NCBI GenBank assembly: GCA_947259505.1
Contig: CAMYLT010000006.1
Location: 1 to 41,854 of the forward strand
Source: an uncultured Porticoccus sp.
GTDB taxonomy: Bacteria > Pseudomonadota > Gammaproteobacteria > Pseudomonadales > Porticoccaceae
Reading direction: 5' to 3'
Length of the DNA stretch: 41,854 bases
Of this stretch, positions 34,374 through 41,854 are shown one piece after another; the first letter of the stretch is position 1, and each line of letters opens with the position of its first letter. Made by a program: the position numbers and the translations under genes. Below the pieces are notes generated by a model. That model saw only the letters and a list, made by a program, of their open reading frames with translations, did no database searches and had not been told where the DNA came from.

Positions 34374-35333
34374 ATGAAAGGCATGGCAGTTGAACAATTA
34401 GGTCAAGGCATCTACTGCCTGGATGCTCGATACATCAAAGACGGATTGGCCTGCTGTTACCTGATGGTTGAAGGGGCAGAGGTAGCCATCATTGAAACCG
34501 GTACCGCTTATACCGTGGAGGCGATAACGTCTGTGTTGGGGAACCTGGGTATGTCTCTGGATGCCGTCCGCTATGTGGTGCCCACCCATGTGCATTTGGA
34601 TCACGCGGGCGGTGCTGGCCTGCTGATGCAGCGTTGCGAGAATGCCACGCTGGTGGTGCATCCCCGCGGGGCGCGGCATATGGCTAATCCTGAACGCCTC
34701 ATTGCGGGGGTGATTGCTGTTTACGGCAAAGATGCTTACGACACCTTGTATGGTGAAATTGTGCCCGTGCCAGAGGCGCGAATATTGGTTGCCGAAGACG
34801 GTGCTGTGATTCAGCTCGGTGGGCGCACCTTGGAAATCCGCCATACGCCGGGACATGCCGAACATCACTTTTGTGTCTGGGACCCGGCGACGAAAGGGTG
34901 GTTTAGTGGCGATACCTTTGGTCTTTCCTATCGCTTTGATGAGTTGGGTGATGAGCGATTTATTCTGCCCACCACTACCCCGGTGCAATTTGATCCGGAA
35001 AAATTGCTGGATTCTTTAGATGTGTTGATGAGCTACGAACCGGAACGGATGTATCTGACCCATTACGGGGTACTGGAGCAGCCGTCCAGATACGTCCAAA
35101 GCCTGCGGGAACAAATCAGGGATTGGAGCCAAGTGGCTTTGACGCTTGAGAAAAGCGATGATCGAGAGCAACAGCTTGCCCGGCAGTTGGGCGAGATGAT
35201 TGGTGAGCGTGTTCGGACGCTGTGGCCTAATGTGGATTTCAAGGCTATTGCTGAAGAGTTACGTATGGATATTGAACTCAATGCTCAAGGTATTGAAGTT
35301 TGGTTGTGCCATAACGAGAAGAAGGAACAATAG
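34374..35333 (+). CDS. Metallo-beta-lactamase-fold hydrolase
   Basis: A 319-residue MBL-fold protein. The metal motif [10 protein letters not shown] is followed by the His in [10 protein letters not shown], the Asp in FSGDTFGL and the late His in YLTHYG, so a di-metal centre is complete. The substrate is unknown; glyoxalase-II-like or thioesterase activity would be possible. The ATG at 34374 has AGGAGG at 34362-34367; a GTG at 34368 abuts that site. The next gene starts three bases after its stop, so the two are cotranscribed. Confidence 0.88.
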   Translation: MKGMAVEQLGQGIYCLDARYIKDGLACCYLMVEGAEVAIIETGTAYTVEAITSVLGNLGMSLDAVRYVVPTHVHLDHAGGAGLLMQRCENATLVVHPRGARHMANPERLIAGVIAVYGKDAYDTLYGEIVPVPEARILVAEDGAVIQLGGRTLEIRHTPGHAEHHFCVWDPATKGWFSGDTFGLSYRFDELGDERFILPTTTPVQFDPEKLLDSLDVLMSYEPERMYLTHYGVLEQPSRYVQSLREQIRDWSQVALTLEKSDDREQQLARQLGEMIGERVRTLWPNVDFKAIAEELRMDIELNAQGIEVWLCHNEKKEQ

Positions 35334-35336
35334 TCG

Positions 35337-36824
35337 ATGCAGGATGCACATGATCTCGGTTTGATCATTGATTCCCGAGTACCCCTAATCGTTCTTGAAA
35401 GCTACGAAGAGGCTCGGGCGATTGATCTGTTATTGCGTGTGGCCCGTCAGCGCGATAAGCCGCTATTCCAATGGACTGTTACGGATGGTTTGCGACGTGC
35501 TGATTTCGGTTTGCAGTTGGCGGGCAATAGCCAGCATGTGGAACCTGAAGCCGTGCTGACGTTCTTGAAAGAGCGCGCTGAGCCAGGCTTTTATGTGCTC
35601 TGTGATTTCCACCCATGGTTACAGGATGAACCGAAACTGACTCGCCTGATGAAAGACATTGCCCTGCGCAACCACGGTGGTCAGCTCAGTGTGATCTTGC
35701 TCAGTCACCGTTTGCAGTTACCACCAGAGCTATCCCGGCTGGGTGCACAGTTCAGTTTGTCCCTGCCCAGTGATGAGCAGATTGTCAGTTTGATTCGCGA
35801 GGAGGCGAAGCTGTGGGCGCAGGGCAACAGCGGCCGCAAGGTGAAAACCGATGCCACCACCTTGCAGATGATGGTGGCTAACCTGAAGGGGTTGACCCAA
35901 GGCGAAGTGCGGCATTTAGTGCGCGGTGCCATCGTCGATGATGGCGCCATCACCGAATCGGATTTGCCCGAGGTGAATAAGGCCAAATTCAAGTTGATGG
36001 ATCTCGAAGGGGTACTCAGCTATGAATACGACACGGAAAAATTTGCCAGTGTTGGTGGTATGGAAAACCTGAAGTCCTGGTTGGAAATACGTCGCGGTGT
36101 TTTTGCTGGAGAATCTGTAGCGCCTGGGATATCGGCACCACGAGGAATCCTGCTACTCGGCGTGCAGGGTGGGGGCAAGAGTCTGGCGGCTAAGGCGGTG
36201 GCAGGATTGTGGGGAGTGCCGTTACTGAGGCTGGATATGGGCGCCCTGTACAATAAATTCCACGGTGAGACCGAGCGTAATCTGCGTGAGTCTCTCGCTT
36301 TGGCTGAAAAAATGTCCCCCTGTGTGCTGTGGATTGATGAAATAGAAAAAGGGATTTCCGGGGACTCATCGGATACAGGCACTTCGCAGCGGGTGCTGGC
36401 GACATTGTTGACCTGGTTGGCGGAAAAACAATCGCCGGTATTTGTGGTGGCTACTGCCAATGATATTTCCCGACTGCCGCCTGAATTGATTCGCAAGGGG
36501 CGTCTCGACGAGTTGTTTTTTGTCGATCTTCCGGATGCTGAAACCCGCCAGGCCATTTTTGCCATACACTTGGAAAAACGCCAATTGGCGCTGGAAAATT
36601 TCAACTTGATGGAATTGGCACAAGCCTCTGAGGGTTTTACCGGTGCTGAAATTGAGCAGGCCGTGGTGGCGGCACTCTACAGCGCATTGGCGCAGCAGGG
36701 GGATGTCAGTTTGTCCCTGCTGCTGGCGGAGTTGGCAAAAACCTCACCGCTGTCCCTGGTGATGGGTGAAAAGCTGGCGCAATTGCGCCAGTGGGCAGAA
36801 GAGCGAAGTCTGGTGCGGGTCTAA
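35337..36824 (+). CDS. Ycf46-like AAA ATPase
   Basis: A 495-residue protein with an N-terminal region resembling the Ycf46 family and a C-terminal AAA module. The module has Walker A GVQGGGKSLA, Walker B CVLWIDEIEK, sensor 1 VVATAND, arginine fingers around LIRKGRLDE, and a lid helix GFTGAEIEQAVV. The family is linked in cyanobacteria to inorganic carbon use but is uncharacterised in proteobacteria. It is coupled to the MBL-fold gene, and a terminator follows. Confidence 0.9.
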   Translation: MQDAHDLGLIIDSRVPLIVLESYEEARAIDLLLRVARQRDKPLFQWTVTDGLRRADFGLQLAGNSQHVEPEAVLTFLKERAEPGFYVLCDFHPWLQDEPKLTRLMKDIALRNHGGQLSVILLSHRLQLPPELSRLGAQFSLSLPSDEQIVSLIREEAKLWAQGNSGRKVKTDATTLQMMVANLKGLTQGEVRHLVRGAIVDDGAITESDLPEVNKAKFKLMDLEGVLSYEYDTEKFASVGGMENLKSWLEIRRGVFAGESVAPGISAPRGILLLGVQGGGKSLAAKAVAGLWGVPLLRLDMGALYNKFHGETERNLRESLALAEKMSPCVLWIDEIEKGISGDSSDTGTSQRVLATLLTWLAEKQSPVFVVATANDISRLPPELIRKGRLDELFFVDLPDAETRQAIFAIHLEKRQLALENFNLMELAQASEGFTGAEIEQAVVAALYSALAQQGDVSLSLLLAELAKTSPLSLVMGEKLAQLRQWAEERSLVRV

Positions 36825-36838
36825 CCTTCACACAGATA

Positions 36839-36868
36839 AAAAAGCCCGGTTTGTGACCGGGCTTTTTT
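36839..36868. terminator. Bidirectional terminator between AAA ATPase and purD
   Basis: AAAGCCCGGT and ACCGGGCTTT form a 10-bp stem with a five-base loop and A/T runs on both sides. It serves the AAA gene on plus and purD on minus. Confidence 0.93.
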
Positions 36869-36877
36869 GTGGGTGGG

Positions 36878-38170
36878 TTAGTTGTCTCCCCGTTCCCGCG
36901 CCACCGCCCGGTAACCGATGTCGTTGCGGTAGTAGACGTCATCCCAGGATATCTGGCGAGTGAGGTCGTAGGCGCGCTGTTGGGCTTCGCCTACGCTATG
37001 GCCGAGGCCCACGGCACAGAGGACACGGCCACCGTTGGTGGTGACCTGTCCGTCGATTTCTTTGGTGCCAGCATGGAAAACCTTTTGGTCTTCCATCTCT
37101 TCGTTGGGCAGCCCGGAGATCACATCGCCCTTGCGGTAGTCATTGGGATAGCCGCCAGCGGCCAGCACCACGCCCAATGCAGCTCGTGAGTCCCATTTCA
37201 CCTCGCACTGATCGAGGGTTTTATCGAGGGCGGCATTGCACAGTGCCACCAGGTCCGATTGCAGGCGCATCATGATCGGTTGGGTTTCCGGGTCGCCAAA
37301 GCGGCAGTTGTACTCGATCACCTTGGGAGTGCCATCGGCCATGATCATCAGGCCTGCGTAGAGAAAGCCGGTATAGCTGTTGCCTTCGGCGGCCATGCCG
37401 ACCACGGTAGGACGAATCACCTCAGCCATGATGCGGTCGTGAATCTCGGGGGTGACCACCGGTGCCGGGGAGTAGGCGCCCATGCCGCCCGTATTGGGGC
37501 CTCTGTCGCCGTCGTCCCGTGCCTTGTGGTCCTGGGAGGTGGCCATGGGCAGGATGTGCTCGCCGTCCACAACAACAATAAAGCTGGCTTCTTCGCCAGC
37601 GAGGAATTCCTCAATCACTACCCGGTGACCTGCTTCGCCAAAAGCATTGCCCGCCAGCATGTCGCGCACAGCATTTTCTGCTTGCTCGAGCGTCATAGCG
37701 ACGATCACGCCCTTGCCAGCGGCGAGGCCGTCAGCCTTGACCACGATGGGAGCGCCTTTCTCGTGCAGGTAGGCGAGAGCCGGTTCGATGTCGGTGAAGT
37801 TCTGGTATTCGGCGGTGGGAATGTGGTGGCGCGCCAGAAAATCCTTGGTAAAAGCTTTGGAGCCTTCCAGCTGCGCGGCACCTTTAGATGGGCCGAAGGC
37901 GCGCAGGCCGCGGGCGGCGAAGAAGTCGACCACGCCGTCCACCAGTGGCTGTTCGGGGCCGACGATGGTCAGGCCAACCTGATTCTGTTCGGCAAAATCC
38001 GCCAGTGCAGTGAAATCGTCGGTAGCGATAGCGACATTCTGGACACCCGGTTCCAGCGCCGTGCCGGCATTGCCCGGTGCCACAAAAACGGTTTCAACGC
38101 CTTCGCTCTGTGCCGCTTTCCACGACAGCGCGTGCTCCCGTCCGCCGGAGCCAATGACCAGAATATTCAT
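36878..38170 (-). CDS. purD: Phosphoribosylamine-glycine ligase
   Basis: PurD makes glycinamide ribonucleotide in de novo purine synthesis. The 430-residue ATP-grasp enzyme starts [18 protein letters not shown] and contains [47 protein letters not shown] and [12 protein letters not shown]. The ATG at 38170 is the usual start. It lies downstream of purH, as in P. aeruginosa, with a 106-bp structured gap. Confidence 0.97.
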   Translation of the reverse strand: MNILVIGSGGREHALSWKAAQSEGVETVFVAPGNAGTALEPGVQNVAIATDDFTALADFAEQNQVGLTIVGPEQPLVDGVVDFFAARGLRAFGPSKGAAQLEGSKAFTKDFLARHHIPTAEYQNFTDIEPALAYLHEKGAPIVVKADGLAAGKGVIVAMTLEQAENAVRDMLAGNAFGEAGHRVVIEEFLAGEEASFIVVVDGEHILPMATSQDHKARDDGDRGPNTGGMGAYSPAPVVTPEIHDRIMAEVIRPTVVGMAAEGNSYTGFLYAGLMIMADGTPKVIEYNCRFGDPETQPIMMRLQSDLVALCNAALDKTLDQCEVKWDSRAALGVVLAAGGYPNDYRKGDVISGLPNEEMEDQKVFHAGTKEIDGQVTTNGGRVLCAVGLGHSVGEAQQRAYDLTRQISWDDVYYRNDIGYRAVARERGDN

Positions 38171-38221
38171 GGGTAATTCTCTTGCCTGAAATGAAAGCGG
38201 CGATTGTACCGGCAAGGCACA

Positions 38222-38270
38222 ACCGCCGCAAAATCAAAGTGGTAACATCGGGGGACTGTCCCCCGGCGGT
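38222..38270 (-). other. Nested inverted repeats between purH and purD
   Basis: ACCGCCG (38222-38228) pairs with CGGCGGT (38264-38270), enclosing CGGGGGA/TCCCCCG (38249-38265). The arms overlap by two bases, so they are alternatives or a partly coaxial fold. In a purH-purD transcript this could act as a processing or partial-termination site; there is no U-tract. Confidence 0.5.
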
Positions 38271-38276
38271 CAGTGA

Positions 38277-39863
38277 TCAATGACGGAAATGACGCATACT
38301 CGTGAACACCATGGCGATACCGGCTTCGTCAGCGGCAGCAATCACTTCTTCGTCTCGGATCGAGCCGCCCGGTTGAATGATGGCTTTGATGCCAACGCTG
38401 GCAGCGTTATCAATGCCATCGCGGAACGGGAAGAAGGCATCGGAAGCCATCACTGCGCCTTCCACTTCCAGGCCGGCGTGTTCCGCTTTGATGGCAGCGA
38501 TGCGTGCGGAGTTGATGCGGCTCATCTGACCGGCGCCGACGCCCACGGTCTGGCGATTTTTAGCGTAGACAATGGCGTTGGACTTGACGAATTTGGCTAC
38601 CTTCCAGGCGAAGATCAGGTCGTGGAGTTCCTGTTCGGTGGGCGCCCGCTTGGTCACAACTTTCAGGTCGGCCTCGGTGATCATGCCGTTGTCGCGATCC
38701 TGTACCAGCAGGCCACCATTGACCCGTTTGAAGTCGAGACCGGGGGTACGCTGGATCGGCCATTCACCGCTTTCCAGCAGGCGAACATTCTTCTTGGCTT
38801 CGACGATGGCGGCGGCTTCAGCGCTGACTTTGGGTGCAATGATCACTTCCACAAACTGGCGGTCAACAATGGCCTGGGCGGTAGCTGCATCCAGTTCGCG
38901 GTTGATGGCGATAATGCCGCCGAAGGCAGACTCGCTGTCGGTGGCAAAGGCCAGATCGTAGGCTTTGCGGATGCCGCCATCGGCTTCCGGCACCACGGCC
39001 ACGCCGCAGGGGTTGGCATGTTTCACGATCACGCAGGCAGGTTTGGTGAAAGATTTTACGCATTCCAGCGCCGCATCAGTGTCCGCCACGTTGTTGTAGG
39101 ACAGTTCCTTGCCCTGCAATTGTTTCGCCGTGGCAACCGAGGCTTCAACCGGCTTGGCTTCCACATAAAAGGCGGCTTTCTGGTGCGGGTTTTCGCCGTA
39201 GCGCATTTCCTGGCTTTTCAGAAACTGCATGTTGAAGGTGTCGGGGAAGTCCCGCTTCTCATTGGCCGTGTTGCGAGCACCGAAATGGTTGGCGATCATG
39301 CCGTCGTAGCCGGCGGTGTGCTCAAAGGCCTTCACCATCAAGCCGTAACGGGTGTCGTAGCTGAGCTGACCGCCGTTGGCTTTCATCTCTTCCAGTACGG
39401 TGCTGTAGTCGCCGGCGTTGACCACAATGGCGACATCCTTGTGATTCTTGGCCGCGGAGCGAACCATGGTGGGGCCGCCGATATCGATATTTTCAATGGC
39501 GGTGGGCAGGTCGCAGTTGGGGTCGGCCACGGTGGCGGCAAAGGGGTAGAGATTGACCACCACCATGTCGATGCCGAGGATACCGTGTTCCGCCATCACT
39601 GCGTCATCGGTGCCGCGGCGACCGAGAATGCCGCCGTGGACCTTGGGGTGCAGGGTCTTGACGCGGCCATCCATCATTTCCGGGAAGCCGGTGTAGTCGG
39701 ATACCTCGCGGACCGGGATACCGTTGTCCTGCAGCAGGCGGTGAGTGCCACCGGTGGATAGCAATTCGACGCCCTGGTCGGTCAGGGCGCGGGCAAATTC
39801 CACAATGCCGGTTTTATCGGATACGCTGATCAGGGCGCGGGAAACTTTACGCAGTTCGCTCAT
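38277..39863 (-). CDS. purH: Bifunctional AICAR formyltransferase/IMP cyclohydrolase
   Basis: PurH performs the last two steps of IMP synthesis. The 528-residue product has the N-terminal cyclohydrolase domain ([47 protein letters not shown]). The C-terminal formyltransferase domain has [32 protein letters not shown] and the terminal FTSMRHFRH. The ATG at 39863 has GAGGA at a spacing of five. It is 16 bp after fis. Formate from PurU, also in this window, could feed the formyl donor pool. Confidence 0.98.
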   Translation of the reverse strand: MSELRKVSRALISVSDKTGIVEFARALTDQGVELLSTGGTHRLLQDNGIPVREVSDYTGFPEMMDGRVKTLHPKVHGGILGRRGTDDAVMAEHGILGIDMVVVNLYPFAATVADPNCDLPTAIENIDIGGPTMVRSAAKNHKDVAIVVNAGDYSTVLEEMKANGGQLSYDTRYGLMVKAFEHTAGYDGMIANHFGARNTANEKRDFPDTFNMQFLKSQEMRYGENPHQKAAFYVEAKPVEASVATAKQLQGKELSYNNVADTDAALECVKSFTKPACVIVKHANPCGVAVVPEADGGIRKAYDLAFATDSESAFGGIIAINRELDAATAQAIVDRQFVEVIIAPKVSAEAAAIVEAKKNVRLLESGEWPIQRTPGLDFKRVNGGLLVQDRDNGMITEADLKVVTKRAPTEQELHDLIFAWKVAKFVKSNAIVYAKNRQTVGVGAGQMSRINSARIAAIKAEHAGLEVEGAVMASDAFFPFRDGIDNAASVGIKAIIQPGGSIRDEEVIAAADEAGIAMVFTSMRHFRH

Positions 39864-39879
39864 GGTGTCCTCAGAGTTC

Positions 39880-40176
39880 TTATAACAGATTGTATTGTTT
39901 TAGCTTTTTTCGCAGTGTGCCACGGTTCAGACCGAGCATTTCTGCAGATTTGCTCTGGTTGTTGCGGGTGTAGGCCAGCACTGCTTCCAGCAGGGGTACT
40001 TCTACTTCGCTGAGCACCAATTGGTAGAGTTCGTTGGCAGGTTGGCCGTCCAGGTTGAGAAAATACTGCTGTAGTGCATGCGCTACGCACTCGTGAAGAG
40101 ATTCGTGGTGGTGGCTTACATCCATCGGTTCGGCGTTCATTTCCGCCTGAATAGTAAATGTGTCAATGGCGCTCAT
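39880..40176 (-). CDS. fis: DNA-binding protein Fis
   Basis: A 98-residue nucleoid protein of the Fis family. The C-terminal helix-turn-helix [20 protein letters not shown] is diagnostic, preceded by the dimerisation helices ([13 protein letters not shown]). The ATG at 40176 overlaps the dusB stop as ATGA, reproducing the known dusB-fis coupling in gammaproteobacteria. purH follows closely, as in P. aeruginosa. Confidence 0.96.
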   Translation of the reverse strand: MSAIDTFTIQAEMNAEPMDVSHHHESLHECVAHALQQYFLNLDGQPANELYQLVLSEVEVPLLEAVLAYTRNNQSKSAEMLGLNRGTLRKKLKQYNLL

Positions 40177-41159
40177 GCGGCTGTTTCCCATTCTTCTTGT
40201 CCCGTGAGAAAGTGGTTCAAGCTTTTTAATTGTTGGCTGGGGTTATCCAGCTCATTGAAGTGCTTCCGAAATATCTCACCGCTCGGCAGACTGCCAACGT
40301 ACCAGCCAACGTGCTTGCGGGCAATCCGTGTTCCAAGATAGTCGCCATAATGTTTATGGATAGCGCGGATATGGGCGGCAATGGTGTCGGCGAGTTCCTG
40401 TGCGGAGGGTGGTTCAGCAAGGGTGCCCCTTTCGAGATAGTGATTGATTTCCCGGAACAGCCAGGGGTTGCCTTGGGCGGCGCGACCGATCATAACCGCG
40501 GCTGCTCCTGTATGGTCAAGGACCTCCCTGGCTTGGTGGGGTGCGCGGATATCGCCGTTGGCGAATACCGGAATATTAACGGCGGCTACTACGGCGGCGA
40601 TGGTGTCGTACTCCGCCTGACCATTGAAGCGGCAGGCGCGAGTGCGGCCGTGCACAGCCAGTGCCTGTATGCCGCAATCTTCTGCCAGTCGGGCGATGCT
40701 GACGGCGTTGCGGTTTTGGGGATCCCAGCCGGTGCGAATTTTTAGTGTGACAGGCACATCGACTGCTGCCACCACTGATTGAAGAATGGCGGCAACCAGC
40801 GGCTCATCCTGCAAGAGCGCCGAGCCTGCGGCGCGTTTGCACACCTTCTTGGCAGGGCAGCCCATGTTGATATCGATGATTTCGGCACCCATGGCGACAT
40901 TCTGTCTCGCGGCCTCAGCCATCATGTCGGGAATGCTGCCAGCAATTTGTACCGATCTGGGGGATGGTTCGCTCTGGTGGGGCAGACGTTGCTGGCTTTT
41001 GCGGGTCTGCCACAGGCGGGTGTCGGAGGTGATCATCTCTGACACGGCCATGCCCGCGCCCAAGTGCTTGCACAATTGGCGGAAGGGGCGGTCGGTTACT
41101 CCGGCCATGGGGGCAAGGATGGTCCGGGATGCCAGAATATGATTGCCAATGGTGACCAA
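40173..41159 (-). CDS. dusB: tRNA-dihydrouridine synthase B
   Basis: An FMN TIM-barrel enzyme that reduces uridine to dihydrouridine in tRNA. It shows RTILAPMAGVTDRPFRQLC, the catalytic Cys in NMGCPAKKVCKRAAGSAL, VTLKIRTGWD, VHGRTRACRF and MIGRAAQGNPWLF. No ATG is available near the family start. I prefer the TTG at 41159 (about 328 aa) with GAGG upstream on its strand over another in-frame TTG at 41186. It is coupled to fis by an ATGA overlap. Confidence 0.94.
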   Translation of the reverse strand: MVTIGNHILASRTILAPMAGVTDRPFRQLCKHLGAGMAVSEMITSDTRLWQTRKSQQRLPHQSEPSPRSVQIAGSIPDMMAEAARQNVAMGAEIIDINMGCPAKKVCKRAAGSALLQDEPLVAAILQSVVAAVDVPVTLKIRTGWDPQNRNAVSIARLAEDCGIQALAVHGRTRACRFNGQAEYDTIAAVVAAVNIPVFANGDIRAPHQAREVLDHTGAAAVMIGRAAQGNPWLFREINHYLERGTLAEPPSAQELADTIAAHIRAIHKHYGDYLGTRIARKHVGWYVGSLPSGEIFRKHFNELDNPSQQLKSLNHFLTGQEEWETAA

Positions 41160-41233
41160 GGTGGAATGCCTCGATGAACGGTACAAGAAAAGGGGGGTGG
41201 CTATAATACCCGCACTTGGGGTATGGAAAAAGG

Positions 41234-41854
41234 CTATTCCTCAACGAATATGGAGTAACTCACAGCAGTTTGACCGGGGTCAACGAGGATTAATGTCAGT
41301 CGTACCGGTTGGTGGGGGGGCATCATTGATGCCTGGGTCAGCTCGCCATTCAGATATTCGCGAGGTTTAAAGCGGCGCTGGGCAATGATTTGTCCTTGCA
41401 GATCTTCGAAAGTCAGCAGCAAGTTTGGAAAAGGTTGTGCAAAAGCGGCACGGTTGATAATCACAGCGTCTACTGTCAGTGCGCCGGGGTGCTCAGGCTG
41501 GCTGTATACCAGTAGTTGCTCGCTGCTGATTTTAGCCACATCCCTAATGATGGGCACTGAACAGCCAGTCACGGCACAGTATTGCTCTACCCAGGGGCGA
41601 TAGTCGGGGTTGCTGCTCAATTCGTCAGCGTAGAAAAAAACATATTGCGCGGCGAGCAGAATGCCTGCCAGCAATGACAATAAGGTCCAGCCCCAGGGAA
41701 ATCGCCGTTGCGCGGCGTGCTCTTGAAAGGGGATTGCATCAAACCCCCTGGGTAAATCCATACTGACTTCGGCTTCGGCTTCGGCTTCGGCTTCGGCTTC
41801 GGCTTCGGCTTCGGCTTCGGCTTCGGCTTCGGCTTCGGCTTCGGCTTCGGCTTC
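41234..41854 (-). CDS. DUF3426 membrane protein (5'-truncated)
   Basis: The C-terminal part of a DUF3426 protein. Starting from the window edge on the minus strand it has a Glu-Ala repeat, a short link, one membrane helix (WGWTLLSLLAGILLAAQYVFF) and the DUF3426 domain with YCAVTGCSVP and the late PREYL and PVRL motifs. Full-length homologs begin with an MJ0042 zinc ribbon, which would lie beyond the edge. The ATG at 41761 is internal. In Pseudomonas the homolog lies between prmA and dusB, so prmA is probably just off-window. Function is unknown. Confidence 0.9.
   Translation of the reverse strand, partial: EAEAEAEAEAEAEAEAEAEAEAEAEAEAEVSMDLPRGFDAIPFQEHAAQRRFPWGWTLLSLLAGILLAAQYVFFYADELSSNPDYRPWVEQYCAVTGCSVPIIRDVAKISSEQLLVYSQPEHPGALTVDAVIINRAAFAQPFPNLLLTFEDLQGQIIAQRRFKPREYLNGELTQASMMPPHQPVRLTLILVDPGQTAVSYSIFVEE
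41767..41854 (-). repeat. 6-bp tandem repeat (GAAGCC x14), in frame
   Basis: Fourteen perfect copies of GGCTTC on the plus strand (41771-41854), with a partial copy at 41767-41770, run to the window edge. On the minus strand they encode alternating Glu-Ala in the DUF3426 gene, between the expected zinc ribbon and the membrane helix. True copy number is unknown. Confidence 0.98.

Noticed and set aside
38280..39761. Long open frame (493 codons) antisense to purH
   Set aside because: It is rich in Gly, His and Val and mirrors purH codon bias; purH is full length with all motifs, so this is a shadow frame.

Overview
The window is chromosomal DNA of a moderately high-GC gammaproteobacterium. It codes densely on both strands, with no rRNA, tRNA, CRISPR array, insertion sequence or prophage gene that I can find. 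Gene content and order point to the Pseudomonas/Cellvibrio side of the class: a ChpA-type chemosensory kinase, class II (medium-chain) PHA synthase, FabY, a Vfr-like CRP, rpe-trpE, trpGDC-vfr-osmC-coq7, and a DUF3426-dusB-fis-purH-purD block. From memory, the last two blocks follow Pseudomonas aeruginosa order. Differences (carboxyspermidine route, no speD, GFA protein beside vfr) suggest a marine-type relative rather than a true Pseudomonas. I cannot name the genus.

Layout: 1-2985, the end of a Chp/Pil chemosensory cluster (truncated chpA, chpC-like). 3207-6274, polyhydroxyalkanoate synthesis and turnover (phaC, phaZ, phaJ-like). 6387-9245, beta-alanine/malonate-semialdehyde catabolism (bauA, mmsA). 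9299-13518, a YciC-like membrane protein, a decayed mmsA-like fragment, and a GlxA-type AraC regulator divergent from fabY. 13836-18256, a polyamine operon (small upstream ORF, speA, carboxynorspermidine dehydrogenase, nspC). 18333-18722, an orphan encapsulated-ferritin-like gene behind a Fur-box-like site. 18745-22597, ubiD, DUF2784 plus K+ channel pair, purU, and a secreted DUF4124-glutaredoxin. 22604-25381, a TetR/isochorismatase pair divergent from an HpaB/AbfD-superfamily flavoenzyme, with an operator between. 25464-30238, rpe, then a trp leader peptide with attenuator and trpE-G-D-C. 30323-33643, GFA protein, Vfr-like CRP, OsmC, a 570-bp non-coding stretch with two sibling minus-strand terminators, and a LysR gene. 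33659-36824, coq7, a metallo-beta-lactamase-fold hydrolase, and a Ycf46-like AAA ATPase. 36878-41854, purD, purH, fis, dusB and a truncated DUF3426 gene.

How they fit together: phaJ and phaC link fatty-acid beta-oxidation to storage polymer and phaZ releases it, while fabY supplies fatty-acid initiation. Spermidine is probably made through carboxyspermidine, since speD is missing from the slot it holds in Pseudomonas. Both ends of the window lie inside short in-frame tandem repeats (9 bp and 6 bp), so the sequence is most likely a contig that broke at repeats inside two genes. The parts I think most worth study are the speA upstream ORF, the orphan Fur-linked EncFtn, the tandem candidate sRNAs in the former speD slot, and the HpaB/AbfD-like enzyme lacking iron-sulfur ligands.
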